Assembly: GCA_964059975.1 (NCBI GenBank)
Contig: CAXKXX010000002.1
Span: forward strand, 1 to 64,000
Reading direction: 5' to 3'
DNA from: CAXKXX01 sp964059975
GTDB taxonomy: Bacteria > Pseudomonadota > Gammaproteobacteria > Enterobacterales > Enterobacteriaceae
Length of the DNA: 64,000 nucleotides
A program made the translations under genes and the position numbers. Within the stretch, counting starts at the first letter, position 1, and every line of letters starts with the position of its first letter. Positions 1 through 9,582 of the stretch are shown here, piece by piece. The notes beneath the pieces are model-generated. The model was not told the origin of the DNA. It did no database searches and worked only from the letters and a program-made list of their open reading frames with translations.

Positions 1-1984
1 AAAGTGCACTTACGGACTTTATGTGCCTTTGTAAAAAGGCGTATCGTCTCGAGTCTATGCCCCCACATTGATTGTTATTAGGATACCTGGGCCACTAAAG
101 TGGTGTAACGAGCACATACTTACAAATTAATTTGATTATGAAGGTCGTGTTATCATTTTACACGAGATATCTTTTCCGCATGACGCAGAAAAATCTTTTT
201 CTGCGTCATGCTTGTCTACAACATCACTCCTTCTACTCATCAGCCCCAATTAATGCACATTATTGATATGCCCAGAAAGGGCGTACAGCGATAATTTTAA
301 ATCTTCTTTTTTCTCCTAGAATATTTTCCTTACTAATTAATACAAAAGGATTACTTTAAAATATGACTAAAAAGTACGCTAATTACGGGATATTACTCAA
401 GAGTAAGATCTTTATGTTAATGCTATTCTTACTTCTTTATTATTACGGAACTAGTATTCTATTAAGTTCAGAAGCACTTGATATGCAGATAATTGAGTAT
501 TTCTCTAGGACGTAGCTCGTATTGATAATGATTAGCTTGGTAGTACATTTTTTATTAGCAGTATTTTTCATGACAGTCAGGGTTTATTATGAGCAACCAT
601 ATGACGAGTATCTTTAGAACGATTAAATAAAATATCGCCATTAATATTAACATCACACGACTTTATAATGTATGTGATTATGCTCAATAAATCACCAACG
701 GATGTTAGTTCTAAATCTATACCACCCTAATCTATTCAGTTTTCTAATCCGATGAAGACGCTGAATTTTTGAGAAAGCCGTGATGTTTCCGCGTGTCCTA
801 TGCAGGTTCACTTACATCAATGCAAGCTTTCTTCAGTTTTTCTTAAAACTTATTCTATTCACCTAGCGCGATATATCAGACTTGTGCCTCTGTTTTAAAC
901 ATTACTCTGTACACTTAATATTAACTAGATGGCTCATATAAATAAAATAACTACAGTTAATATTTTTAGAAATATGCGCGATTTCTTAACCTCTGCTTTC
1001 AATATTATTGCAGAAGCATTAATCGATAACTAAAGCACACTAGACGAATAGTAAAGATCATTATCCCAAGTTGATAATTTTTCCAAAATAGAGATCGTTA
1101 ATGTCGGAAGTATCACCCTACGAAAAATATTACGAACATCAAATAATTTCGAGATGAGATTGAAGGGAGAATTTCTAGTCTCTCGATAGTGCGCTACATA
1201 TTAGGCTGACTAGGATAGTCACATCGCAGGGAATTTTCCAGTGTAGCAAAAGCTCTAATAGCCCTATTCGGTTGAAATCGCTTAGCCAATTGCATGATTA
1301 GAGCTACTAGATTTGTGTGGGCACTTGAATTTATGCTAGCCTTGAGTATTATCCGCACCCTCTCATCTCTGGCGAAGACCGCTTTGATTTAAGATAACTT
1401 TGGATTCTATATTTGATTTGAAGATCTTACGGAATTTTTTGAACCAAGAGGACGCGTCCAAAAAATAACAGCAGCTTAATCCGTAGTGAGTACTTCTCAT
1501 TAAAAGTCTATTACTGTTTAGTTGTAACACTCAATTTTTACTCTAAAACTTTACAAAATAAGAAATGAAGCGAGGGATCGAGAAACTGGTAATATTTAAC
1601 TTATTCATACTACTTTTTATGCGTTTAAAATCTCTCTAAGAGCGCACTCGCTTATTATCTGGTAAGCGCCTGAACTAGACGTATATTATTATCGAATAAT
1701 ACCTATTTCTTGTTTAGTGTGATTATTATTCTGAATAACCTTCTTCTCCTGTTGCCTAGATGTCTTCATTGTATAAACTGGAGGATTTTATTGGGGAACT
1801 GCACATTAATAATATCTTTATATTTTGGACTCTATGACTTACATAAGAATGTCGGCTCTACAGGAGTAGAGTGCAATTGAAAGCGTAGCTTAGCAGTCAG
1901 CCCATATTGCCCATAAGTATTTGTTCGAAGCTTTTAATTTTTAATACACCGAGATTTTTTTATAGTGCATGGATTTGATGGTTA
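1..1984. other. Gene-free decayed stretch
   Basis: No open frame here resembles a protein I recognise. The stretch contains one perfect hairpin (178-211, listed separately) and small 6-bp stems at 25-40, 1856-1871 and 2008-2025. In E. coli the csdA/csdE genes lie beyond tcdA on this side of mltA, so eroded remnants of them may be present, but I could not align any. Confidence 0.6.
178..211. repeat. Perfect 16-bp inverted repeat, 2-nt loop
   Basis: Arms 178-193 and 196-211 are exact reverse complements, separated only by TC. The arms start GCATGACGCAG and end in a run of five A, so each strand carries a T run within the stem. It could act as a bidirectional intrinsic terminator, but no gene ends within 2 kb on either side. 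It belongs to a set of perfect hairpins found across this window. Confidence 0.9.
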
Positions 1985-1989
1985 CCTAG

Positions 1990-2196
1990 TGATGTAAATA
2001 TTACTTGTCGACCTCAGTTGGTCGAATTCAAATCCGTATGAAATAGTTATCATGTTAGTTGGCGTCGAGATAAATTATTTCCTCAAAATATCATAAGCGG
2101 TTCTCTAAGAGCAGAGCAACTTTCTAGTTGCGCTGCCTTGCGAGCGTTTTTGTCGCTATGGTTCAAGGCTATATACCTTGAGATATAATATTTCAT
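1990..2196 (-). pseudogene. tcdA: Fossil of tcdA (csdL), tRNA ct6A dehydratase
   Basis: This is an eroded remnant. On the minus strand an ATG at 2196 opens MKYYISR, matching the spacing of the E. coli start (MSVVISD). Then come NAR and KAAQL where E. coli has TAR and KALQL, and further down a D-Q-L-x-x-T-S-N segment resembling DDVCVTNTN. In E. coli tcdA is the next gene after mltA on the same strand, exactly as here. Several frameshifts and deletions rule out a functional product. TcdA cyclises t6A to ct6A at tRNA position 37. The alignment was done by eye from memory of the E. coli protein, so the call rests partly on synteny. Confidence 0.45.
2111..2136. repeat. Imperfect hairpin in the tcdA fossil
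   Basis: Arms 2111-2121 and 2126-2136 pair over 11 bp with a single mismatch, closing a TTCT loop. It lies about 115 bp past the mltA stop codon and has no T run on the minus strand, so it is a poor candidate for the mltA terminator. Confidence 0.5.
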
Positions 2197-2251
2197 TAAT
2201 CACTAAGCGTACTATATACTATAATGCCCTGGCCCTCTGAGGGCGGCGTGA

Positions 2252-3343
2252 TTACGTAGCTTCAATTCTACTAGTACTTCTGAGAACCCAAGCTCGGCCA
2301 TAATGGTTATAGTAACCAGCAGATTTTCCGGCATCCGATCCGACACCTCGATACAGATCAATGTGCTGTCCTTTTATGGAACCACCGACATCTAGTGCAA
2401 TTGTCAACTGTATCTCGTACTTCCCCGTAAATCGACCTTCTTTATTTAGAAGGGGCACTTCAGTTAGCAATGTGGTTCCGGGTGGTATTAGACGGGAGTC
2501 AGCTGCTACCGAAGCTTTCGAAATCAATGGTACTGAACTGGCGCCCTTTACTGATGAGAAAGGTGTTGGATGAAAAAATACAAACGAAGGGTTCTGCTCT
2601 AGTAATGCACGCAATTCTTCTATGCTATGGGTAGCGGCCCACTTCTGAATCATTTGTAAGGACATATCTTTCCGAGCTATTGCACCACGCTCAATTAGTA
2701 TTTTACCAATGCTACGATAAGCATAAGAATTTTGACCACCATATTCAAATAAAACTAGAGGCTGACCATTACCATAATCTATATAGCCACTACCCTGAAC
2801 TTCCATGATAAAGTTATCTATCAGAGAATTAGTGTAAGCGATAATGTAGCGCTCATTTAATGCACCAGAATAGATACTAGCGCGGCTAGGTAAAGGTTGC
2901 TTAATTTCTATAGGCATGCGATAGAGGGGATGCCGAAACTCAGATTGCTTAGTATGACGCGCTTGTAACACCGGCGTGTAGTAGCCAGTAAAATGTACGT
3001 TTCCATAGTTATCAACACCTTTCATTTGGTGACCTGTGAGATTATATTGATTTAATTGAGTTGTATCAGCACCCGCTGACAGCCACTCTTCTATCGCTTG
3101 GTACGTCATTTTATGACGCTTAAAAAGCGAAGGAGCCGCACGTTTAATGTGCAACAACTGATTCAAGTAATTCCGGGAATTCACTGGAGCGCCTTTTATA
3201 TTAATTTGATTGATGCCCCTAATTTTTTGATCTATATGACCGTCCTGATACTGCTGTCCGCGATCAGTCGGCCTATAAGAACATCCTGAAAGGATTATTA
3301 TTAATCCACTTAATAGTAGATACTTATCCCAACGTTCTTTCAT
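2252..3343 (-). CDS. mltA: Membrane-bound lytic murein transglycosylase A
   Basis: MltA cleaves the MurNAc-GlcNAc bond of peptidoglycan with formation of 1,6-anhydro-MurNAc, and acts as a lipoprotein on the outer membrane. The 363-residue product is close to the E. coli length (365). It begins with a short basic segment, a hydrophobic stretch and the lipobox LSGC, giving the lipidated Cys21. Conserved blocks include PTDRGQQY, DNYGN with FTGYYTP, NPSFVFF, and the C-terminal aspartate-rich 3D domain ALDVGGSIKGQHIDLYRG. The initiator tRNA gene follows divergently, as in E. coli where mltA lies beside metZWV. Because the ampG gene is a fossil in this window, the anhydro-muropeptides MltA releases are probably not recycled; that is inference. 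Confidence 0.97.
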   Translation of the reverse strand: MKERWDKYLLLSGLIIILSGCSYRPTDRGQQYQDGHIDQKIRGINQINIKGAPVNSRNYLNQLLHIKRAAPSLFKRHKMTYQAIEEWLSAGADTTQLNQYNLTGHQMKGVDNYGNVHFTGYYTPVLQARHTKQSEFRHPLYRMPIEIKQPLPSRASIYSGALNERYIIAYTNSLIDNFIMEVQGSGYIDYGNGQPLVLFEYGGQNSYAYRSIGKILIERGAIARKDMSLQMIQKWAATHSIEELRALLEQNPSFVFFHPTPFSSVKGASSVPLISKASVAADSRLIPPGTTLLTEVPLLNKEGRFTGKYEIQLTIALDVGGSIKGQHIDLYRGVGSDAGKSAGYYNHYGRAWVLRSTSRIEAT

Positions 3344-3514
3344 CTTACTCGCTCGTACTAATGATATATGACTTAAAAAATAACAAATGTTTACTTATAA
3401 GAGAATTACTGTAAATAAAAACCAGATGCTAATAGGCTAAAGCCATGAAAAACATGTAATTTTCGATTAAATTCCTCATAAAAATAATGGTTACTTAATA
3501 AATTACGAAAAAGG

Positions 3515-3543
3515 TTGGCAAAAAATATATGAGAGAGTATAAT
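3515..3543 (+). promoter_or_regulatory. Sigma-70 promoter of the initiator tRNA
   Basis: A -35 box TTGGCA (3515-3520) and a perfect -10 box TATAAT (3538-3543) are separated by exactly 17 bp, and the mature tRNA starts 14 bp downstream. This is the cleanest consensus promoter I see in the window. Confidence 0.8.
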
Positions 3544-3557
3544 TAAAAAATGTAAAA

Positions 3558-3634
<77 letters not shown>

Positions 3635-4528
3635 AACCTCATAACAGACACTATCCTAAAAAGCCCTCCCCCAAAAAATTATATAGGGCATCTTAAAATT
3701 AAGGCCACTCGGTATCACCCACCGAAAATCGAGATAGCATACATCTTCTCTATGGATAGAGGCACCTCCTAATTAAAGAGATCAGTTATACTAGTTACTA
3801 AAATAACCAATTTTAATCTCCTATTAAGTATGCTTGGAATTACTACTAATGCCCCGCTACGCTACTTTCCTAATAAATATCTTATGGAATGTGACTTCTT
3901 TCAATTATTTTTGTTTTTTTGCATTAATTTAAGAGCCCTTAGTTAGAAACTGATGTGACGATTATTATAGTTTAAAAATAGCTTGCGAGGACAATCTGAC
4001 TGACGGATACGATCGTATAGACATATATTTTCTAAGTTTTAGAATGAAGAAAGAGGCTTAGTGTATGGAAATATATACCAAATAAACTACCTAAAAGGTT
4101 CTAGATATCTATCTTAGAAAATCTAAATAAGTTTACATACTGTTATGTTACTCTAACATGCGCAATCAACTAAATCCGCATGCTAAAAATAACTATTTAA
4201 AATACGTTTATTTTATATTTTGTATCGAAGATACTATGCTTGTAATATTTCTAATAACCATCCGTGATGTATTAATTAAACTAAAAAAGATTTTATAAAA
4301 AATTAGAAATCTTATTCTTAATATTTTTCATTTCCAATAATACTAAGATATTTTCAAATAAATACGCCTGTTATTTTATATAGGTGTTAAGATAATTTAA
4401 CGTTTCATTAAAATATGAGTATAGAAAAATAATTGACAAATTAATTTTCAAAGCTTCCTAATAATATTATTAATGAACTAATATGAGATGATACATATGG
4501 TGATATAGTTTTTGAGTAAAAAGGCCAC
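3635..4528. other. Gene-free stretch between tRNA-fMet and the glycosyltransferase
   Basis: The first 50 bp contain a weak 5-bp stem (GCCCT/AGGGC, 3663-3689) that could be a tRNA terminator remnant. In E. coli amiC occupies this side of metV on the minus strand; I looked for its C-terminal motifs and found nothing I could align. The sequence becomes strongly AT-rich toward 4200-4500. Confidence 0.5.
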
Positions 4529-5317
4529 TTATTCTTCCGGGCATTTTACAATTTTACAAAAAGGTTTTACAAAGATAGCCCAAAGTAGTTTTTTTATTTT
4601 GTAGAGCATTGATATTGAATTTTTAATCTCGATCCAGGATTTACTCTTGCAGAGTAATGTCGACTTAAGTTCCCTGTCTACTATCGTAGTAACATGCCTA
4701 AAGTTAGGATGAGGGTTGATTACAGCTGGTACTGTAGCTAGTAATTTTACTAGGCCTATTTGATATAATAAAGTCCACTGATCGGCGACGCACCATACGG
4801 GTAAAAGTTTTTCTAAGAGTTTCTTTGCTGCAGATCTATTTATTAGATATCCATGCGCATATGCCGCGTCAATAGCTTTAAATATTTTTTGACCATTGCT
4901 TAATTCATAAATTGGCTTATTAATATATTTATTTACTTTTGATAGCAATGTGACTATGCTTTTTCTTTCATCGTTTTTTTTTGCTATCTCACTAATTATA
5001 TTTTTTAGATTATATGGAATGCTAATATCATCTTCAATAACTAATGCAACTTTATGATTAGATTCTATGAATTTTTTATATGCTTTAAGATGGCTTAAAG
5101 CACACCCGACTTCACTTTTAGTGACTGCATAACTTACATCTCTTTTGAAGAGAAACATATCCTCATCTTTAATTTTTTTACCATCGTAAGCTTTAATTAT
5201 TTCAAGTGGAATATCTAAATTCTTTATTTGTTTTTTAATAAGATTTAATTTAATTTTCTGTTTAGGAAGATTGATCAAATATGCTTTTATAGCAAAGTTA
5301 TCTTTTTTTGATTTCAT
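4529..5317 (-). CDS. Glycosyltransferase family 25 (LOS/LPS sugar transferase)
   Basis: The 262-residue protein has the GT25 layout: an N-terminal YLINL (13-17) followed by a basic segment, then VGCALSHLKAY (70-80), and VALVIEDD with an acidic metal/nucleotide-sugar motif EDD at 95-97. Known family members add galactose or other sugars to the lipo-oligosaccharide of Haemophilus, Neisseria and related bacteria at the inner face of the cytoplasmic membrane; the exact sugar cannot be told from sequence. The gene is visibly more AT-rich than its neighbours and sits between AT-rich gaps without functional partners. It has no counterpart beside mltA in E. coli, so acquisition by transfer is possible. 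The C-terminal third (after about 200) is basic and may contact the membrane. Confidence 0.8.
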   Translation of the reverse strand: MKSKKDNFAIKAYLINLPKQKIKLNLIKKQIKNLDIPLEIIKAYDGKKIKDEDMFLFKRDVSYAVTKSEVGCALSHLKAYKKFIESNHKVALVIEDDISIPYNLKNIISEIAKKNDERKSIVTLLSKVNKYINKPIYELSNGQKIFKAIDAAYAHGYLINRSAAKKLLEKLLPVWCVADQWTLLYQIGLVKLLATVPAVINPHPNFRHVTTIVDRELKSTLLCKSKSWIEIKNSISMLYKIKKLLWAIFVKPFCKIVKCPEE

Positions 5318-7108
5318 GTATTATATCTTGATATCTTAAGGTTACTAAGATCATAAATTCTAACAGAAATAATAATATTAATAAATATTAAATCAGTTGA
5401 AAAAAATCACAGTTTTACTTATATTAAGTATATCAAATTTTTTAAAATATTAAAAAATAGTTAAAATTAAACCAGGGTAAATTCTTACTTCGATAAGAGC
5501 AAATATTTTATATAAAAACATAGCAATACCATTTATTTATATCTTATAAATTTTAAAGAAAAAATTAGACTAGAATAATTATTAATATAAGAGTATTTAA
5601 ATGTATTTAACGTTTTAATTCGATATTATACTTTATTTTTATTTATGTAAATAATAGATTTAAGACAGTTAAAAAATTAGTTTTAGGACGATATATTTTA
5701 TATCAAAAAAAATCCTTGATCAATATCAAAGTATAAATAGTATTATAAATATATATGTTAGCAATTATTAAAATATGATATAAATCTAAATTTAGAAGTA
5801 TTGTACCGTAAAAAGCAACTATTCTATTTTAATATAATCTTATCTAAACATGATTTATCTAATTAGTACAATTACTACATAGTAAAATTTTTCTCTATTC
5901 AATTAAAATTTTTTAAAAACATGCGCTTTTTAAAACTGATATATAAAAATATATTATATTGTAATATAATTAATTTTTATATATCAAATAATTTATTATT
6001 CAATTCTATAAAAATCTAAAAAATTTTTAGAAATAAATTATAGTAATAAAGTCAATAAAATAGTATATGAGAATAAAAATGTTTTATAAATTTTATACTA
6101 AAATTTCAAAAAATATTTTTCTATATAAATAGAGTCTCTTTATTTAGTTTTTAAAAACTAAAAAGTTTAATTTTTATTAAAGTAATAAATACCCAAAACT
6201 CTTTAGAGTTATATTCATTTTTTAAAATACTGTGCAAGAAACTTTATTTCGATTCTTAGTGTGTTTACTTAATTTTTAATATCTTTTTAAGAAAAAAAAT
6301 CAGCTGTGCTCTAAGTAAATAGAATCAATTAAAAAAATAACAGGAAAAACTATTTATTAGATGAGTATTATCAGAAGTAAATATCGTTGTAAGGCGTAAT
6401 ATCAATCTTAACATGATGACACATAGCTCAGATTTATTACTAATGCAGCACAGTCATTCGTTCTATTCACTAAGATACCGAATATTCTATAAAAGATATA
6501 ATAAGAGAGACAGATTTAGTCCTAGGGGTACCTGTCATCCCTTTTATAAGAAATATGTTATAATTATGGCTATTAATCAATTCAGTCGATATTAATAAAA
6601 AACCAAGTAGATTTATCGTCTAATTGAAAAGATTAGATATTTCTAATGAAAAAATAAAAAATATTCCTGCAGAGTTCGGATTTAAAGCATAAGAAAAGAC
6701 TGCTTAATTCTTGCTGATTCGGCGAGTAATAACAACATAGCATTATAGTGCTACTATAACTGGGGTCATATGCTAATATTTCAAAAAAGTTATTACGAAA
6801 TCAGAGTTTAATATTAAGATATAATTTTTGAGTATAACTGAAATTCGGTTCAGTAATCAGTTAATAAAAGTTAATCAAGTGGCTTAGCGAATCACAACGA
6901 TTCGACTTATTTAAAAATACGAGAACTGGTGAGATTGATAGGAAACGAATCTACGAGAATGCTATCTCAAAAGAGTTAAGTATAATATGAAAGAGTTGTC
7001 CTATGACCTTATAATCAACGATATTCTGTGCCCCAATAGATCGTAAAATACCGAGGGTTTACTAGAGTTTAGATATGAAAAAAATAAGAAGGCATCCTTT
7101 TAATCAAG
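5318..7108. other. Very AT-rich gene-free stretch
   Basis: From 5318 to about 6350 the DNA is almost entirely A and T, more so than the gaps on the right side of the window. A 60-codon open frame at 6413-6595 has no start signal or family resemblance and I treat it as chance. In E. coli ybaV and fadM lie downstream of ppiD, so 6400-7100 is where their remnants would be; I could not align either. Confidence 0.55.
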
Positions 7109-8989
7109 TTAATACTGTTCAGTATCACCTATCTTAATTTTAGCGTCTTTACGAAGACTGACAAGCAAAGAGTGGAGGTTAATTCCAGCAGTACTCTGCT
7201 CCATTGTTCTGATAAAGGCTTCTTTGGTTTTATCATTTGGTAACGAACCTGGTTTAACCGCATCAAGCTCAATCAGTACTACATTGTCTTGATGATCCTG
7301 TGATATGCCATAAACTGGCTTACCTTTTTCAGGGTGTGGCAAGGAGAATATGCTCTCCACTAATGGGTTGTCTTCTGAATCTGCTGTCATCTTTTGCACA
7401 GGGCTAAATTTGAAACCAGAGACCTTCATCGCCTTTTCTCCGATACCCCGTCGCAACTTAACTAGCAATTGCTCACCTTCCGATTTTGCTTGTATCAACG
7501 CTTTATTATGTCTTACCTGATCTACTACACGAGATTTTACTGTATTGAACGGTTGAATACTTTCCGATTTATGACCGATCACACGCACTATAAATGCTTG
7601 AGTATTGCCCACGGAAATAATTCTAGGACTACTGTCCCATGCGCCTCCTTCTCGGGATAACGAATTATCAAAAAATAATTGAGCTAACTGAGAATATCGT
7701 AGCGCCTCAGGAATATTTTCCCGTGTAAACCATTTAGTCTGGGTCGCCTTAATGCCGATTATTTTTTCAGCCTGCTTCAGAGATTCATTGTTGCCATTCA
7801 GAGCTGTTTTCACTTGTTGTTGCAGAACGTCATAAGCATCTCGTGCCTTCCCCTTACGCACCTGTTGCGCGATAGTATCATGAATCTCCTTAAGAGATCT
7901 CAATTTTTGAGGTTTAATATCGTTGAGTCGTACAATCAAGTAACCGATAGTAGATTCAATCACTCCAGATAGTTGGTTCTTTTCGGTCAAATTAGCTCGC
8001 TTGAGTTCTTCCGTAGCATTTCTTTCTTCCACCCACCCCAACTCGCCACCACTACGACGTGAGATAATGTCAGTAGATTTTTCTTTTGCTAAATTAGAGA
8101 AATCCCGTCCATTTTTTAGCTCGTTGAGTACCGCCTCGGCTTCTCTTTGGGTGTTTAGCTGAATGATGCTATAATTTTTACGTTCTGGATGACTATAGTT
8201 AATTTTGTTTCGATCATAGTAGGCGATAATATCCGCATCATTGACCTTCACTTTATCTTCCATGGATTTAGCGTCTATCGGAATATAATCTATCTTGATC
8301 TGCTCAGGTGCGATAAAGTCGCTCCGGTTCTGTTGGTAATAGATTTTTAGTTCATCTTCTCGGAGGCTCTGTTTAGTCTGAAACGCACTTAGATTAAGCG
8401 TAGCCAGACGCACATCGCGCTGTTGAAACATTAACTCCGCGAGGACCTGGAGTTCGGCAGGGAGCACGAAGTTTGAATTTATAAGGGATTCAATTATGTT
8501 TTGGTTAAGTAACTTCTGTCGGATGGCTTCTGCAAATCTATCTGCAGTTCCTCCTGTTAGACTAATTACATTAAGATATTTTCTATTATCGAATTGACCA
8601 TCATTCTGAAAGACAGGAGATTTGAGGATGATATTTTTAATCTGTTCGTCGCTGACTGTCAGGCCTAATTTCTTAGCGTATTGGGCCAAAAGAACATTGT
8701 CGATCAGCTGTGAGAGCACTCTCTTACGCATCTGTCGAATATGATCTTCATTTCTCACAATCATAAAGAACTGCTCACCAAGCTGATCTTGAACACGTCG
8801 GTATTCGTTTTGAAATACTCGATCTAGTTGAGCGAGCTCGATCGTCTGATCATTCACTTTCGCCGCATAATCTCTAGAATCAGTAATTAGGTAAGTGCTT
8901 GCTCCTGTCGCAATCAGTGATAGGATAATCAGGGTCAGGATAATTTTGAACACGATATGATTTGTTTTTGTTCGTAAATTTCCCATCAT
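7109..8989 (-). CDS. ppiD: Periplasmic folding chaperone, SurA/parvulin-like PpiD
   Basis: PpiD is anchored in the inner membrane and helps newly exported proteins fold in the periplasm near the Sec translocon. The 626-residue product (623 in E. coli) starts MMGNLRTKTNHIVFKI, followed by one membrane segment (about 15-35) and YAAKVNDQ, the conserved junction to the SurA_N-like domain. The parvulin domain occupies about 265-355 and keeps YSIIQ, DFSNLAKEKSTDIIS and GGELGWV. The C-terminus retains NVVLIELD and LRKDAKIKIGD. The parvulin domain of PpiD is known to be largely inactive as an isomerase, so a chaperone role is the safer description. The hupB gene that precedes it in E. coli is reduced to a fossil. 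Confidence 0.96.
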   Translation of the reverse strand: MMGNLRTKTNHIVFKIILTLIILSLIATGASTYLITDSRDYAAKVNDQTIELAQLDRVFQNEYRRVQDQLGEQFFMIVRNEDHIRQMRKRVLSQLIDNVLLAQYAKKLGLTVSDEQIKNIILKSPVFQNDGQFDNRKYLNVISLTGGTADRFAEAIRQKLLNQNIIESLINSNFVLPAELQVLAELMFQQRDVRLATLNLSAFQTKQSLREDELKIYYQQNRSDFIAPEQIKIDYIPIDAKSMEDKVKVNDADIIAYYDRNKINYSHPERKNYSIIQLNTQREAEAVLNELKNGRDFSNLAKEKSTDIISRRSGGELGWVEERNATEELKRANLTEKNQLSGVIESTIGYLIVRLNDIKPQKLRSLKEIHDTIAQQVRKGKARDAYDVLQQQVKTALNGNNESLKQAEKIIGIKATQTKWFTRENIPEALRYSQLAQLFFDNSLSREGGAWDSSPRIISVGNTQAFIVRVIGHKSESIQPFNTVKSRVVDQVRHNKALIQAKSEGEQLLVKLRRGIGEKAMKVSGFKFSPVQKMTADSEDNPLVESIFSLPHPEKGKPVYGISQDHQDNVVLIELDAVKPGSLPNDKTKEAFIRTMEQSTAGINLHSLLVSLRKDAKIKIGDTEQY

Positions 8990-9139
8990 AGTTTAGGAGC
9001 ACTCCGCTCTTTAATTTAGATTAATAGCTTTTCAAAAAAATATCTTACACAATATAAAGTCGAAGCTGAAATTACACGCTATGTATTTCAAGGTTTGAGT
9101 ACACTGTCTCTGTAAGAGCCTTCTTTTTATGAAAAATCA

Positions 9140-9375
9140 AGCCTTAGATGTCGATATAGTGATCTCCCTAGTAGTCTGTGAACTTTCTTCAGAAAAATAG
9201 AAAGCTCATGTACAATGAAAGCATTAAAATCTGGGGTGCATAGCCTGTCTCGTGCTTAAGGTTAAAGAGTTAGCGATACAGGGGTTGGTCAGAGTGCCTA
9301 AAAGACGACGGGAGGACGCGATTTGGTAATATATGACATTCGTGAAAAACCTTGTCGATCAGCCGTTATATGCAT
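9140..9375 (-). pseudogene. hupB: Fossil of hupB (HU-beta)
   Basis: On the minus strand an ATG at 9375 is followed, after a short deletion, by CTGATCGACAAG (9351-9362), reading LIDK exactly where HU-beta has LIDK. The next codons give V-F-H-E-C-H-I-L-P against I-A-A-G-A-D-I-S-K. After a deletion of roughly 60 bp, ACTCTGACCAAC aligns with the codons for ALVG with almost only transitions. A second frame then gives TGYAPQ against TGRNPQ, and K-V-H-R-L-L aligns with K-V-P-S-F-R. Position and strand match E. coli (lon-hupB-ppiD). The reading frame is broken several times, so the nucleoid protein cannot be made from this locus. Confidence 0.7.
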
Positions 9376-9582
9376 ATTCTGCTGACTCTTTTTAGACTGT
9401 TATACCTACAAAGGTAAGTCTTTTTATTGTTTGCATTAGTGAAGAATTGGTTGTATCAATTCCCCCTTCGTATTGTACTCATGTGTTTACTGTAAGGCTA
9501 AATACAGATCGTAGCTTCTAGCTTAGAGGCGGAAAGTATTAGTAATGGTCGAGTCACTTGTCCGCATAAGGCTTTAAAGGTT

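Noticed and set aside
3663..3689. Intrinsic terminator of the initiator tRNA
   Set aside because: The stem has only 5 bp and is not followed by a T tract.
6413..6595. Open frame of 60 codons
   Set aside because: No ribosome binding site, no family resemblance, low-complexity AT-rich surroundings; consistent with chance.
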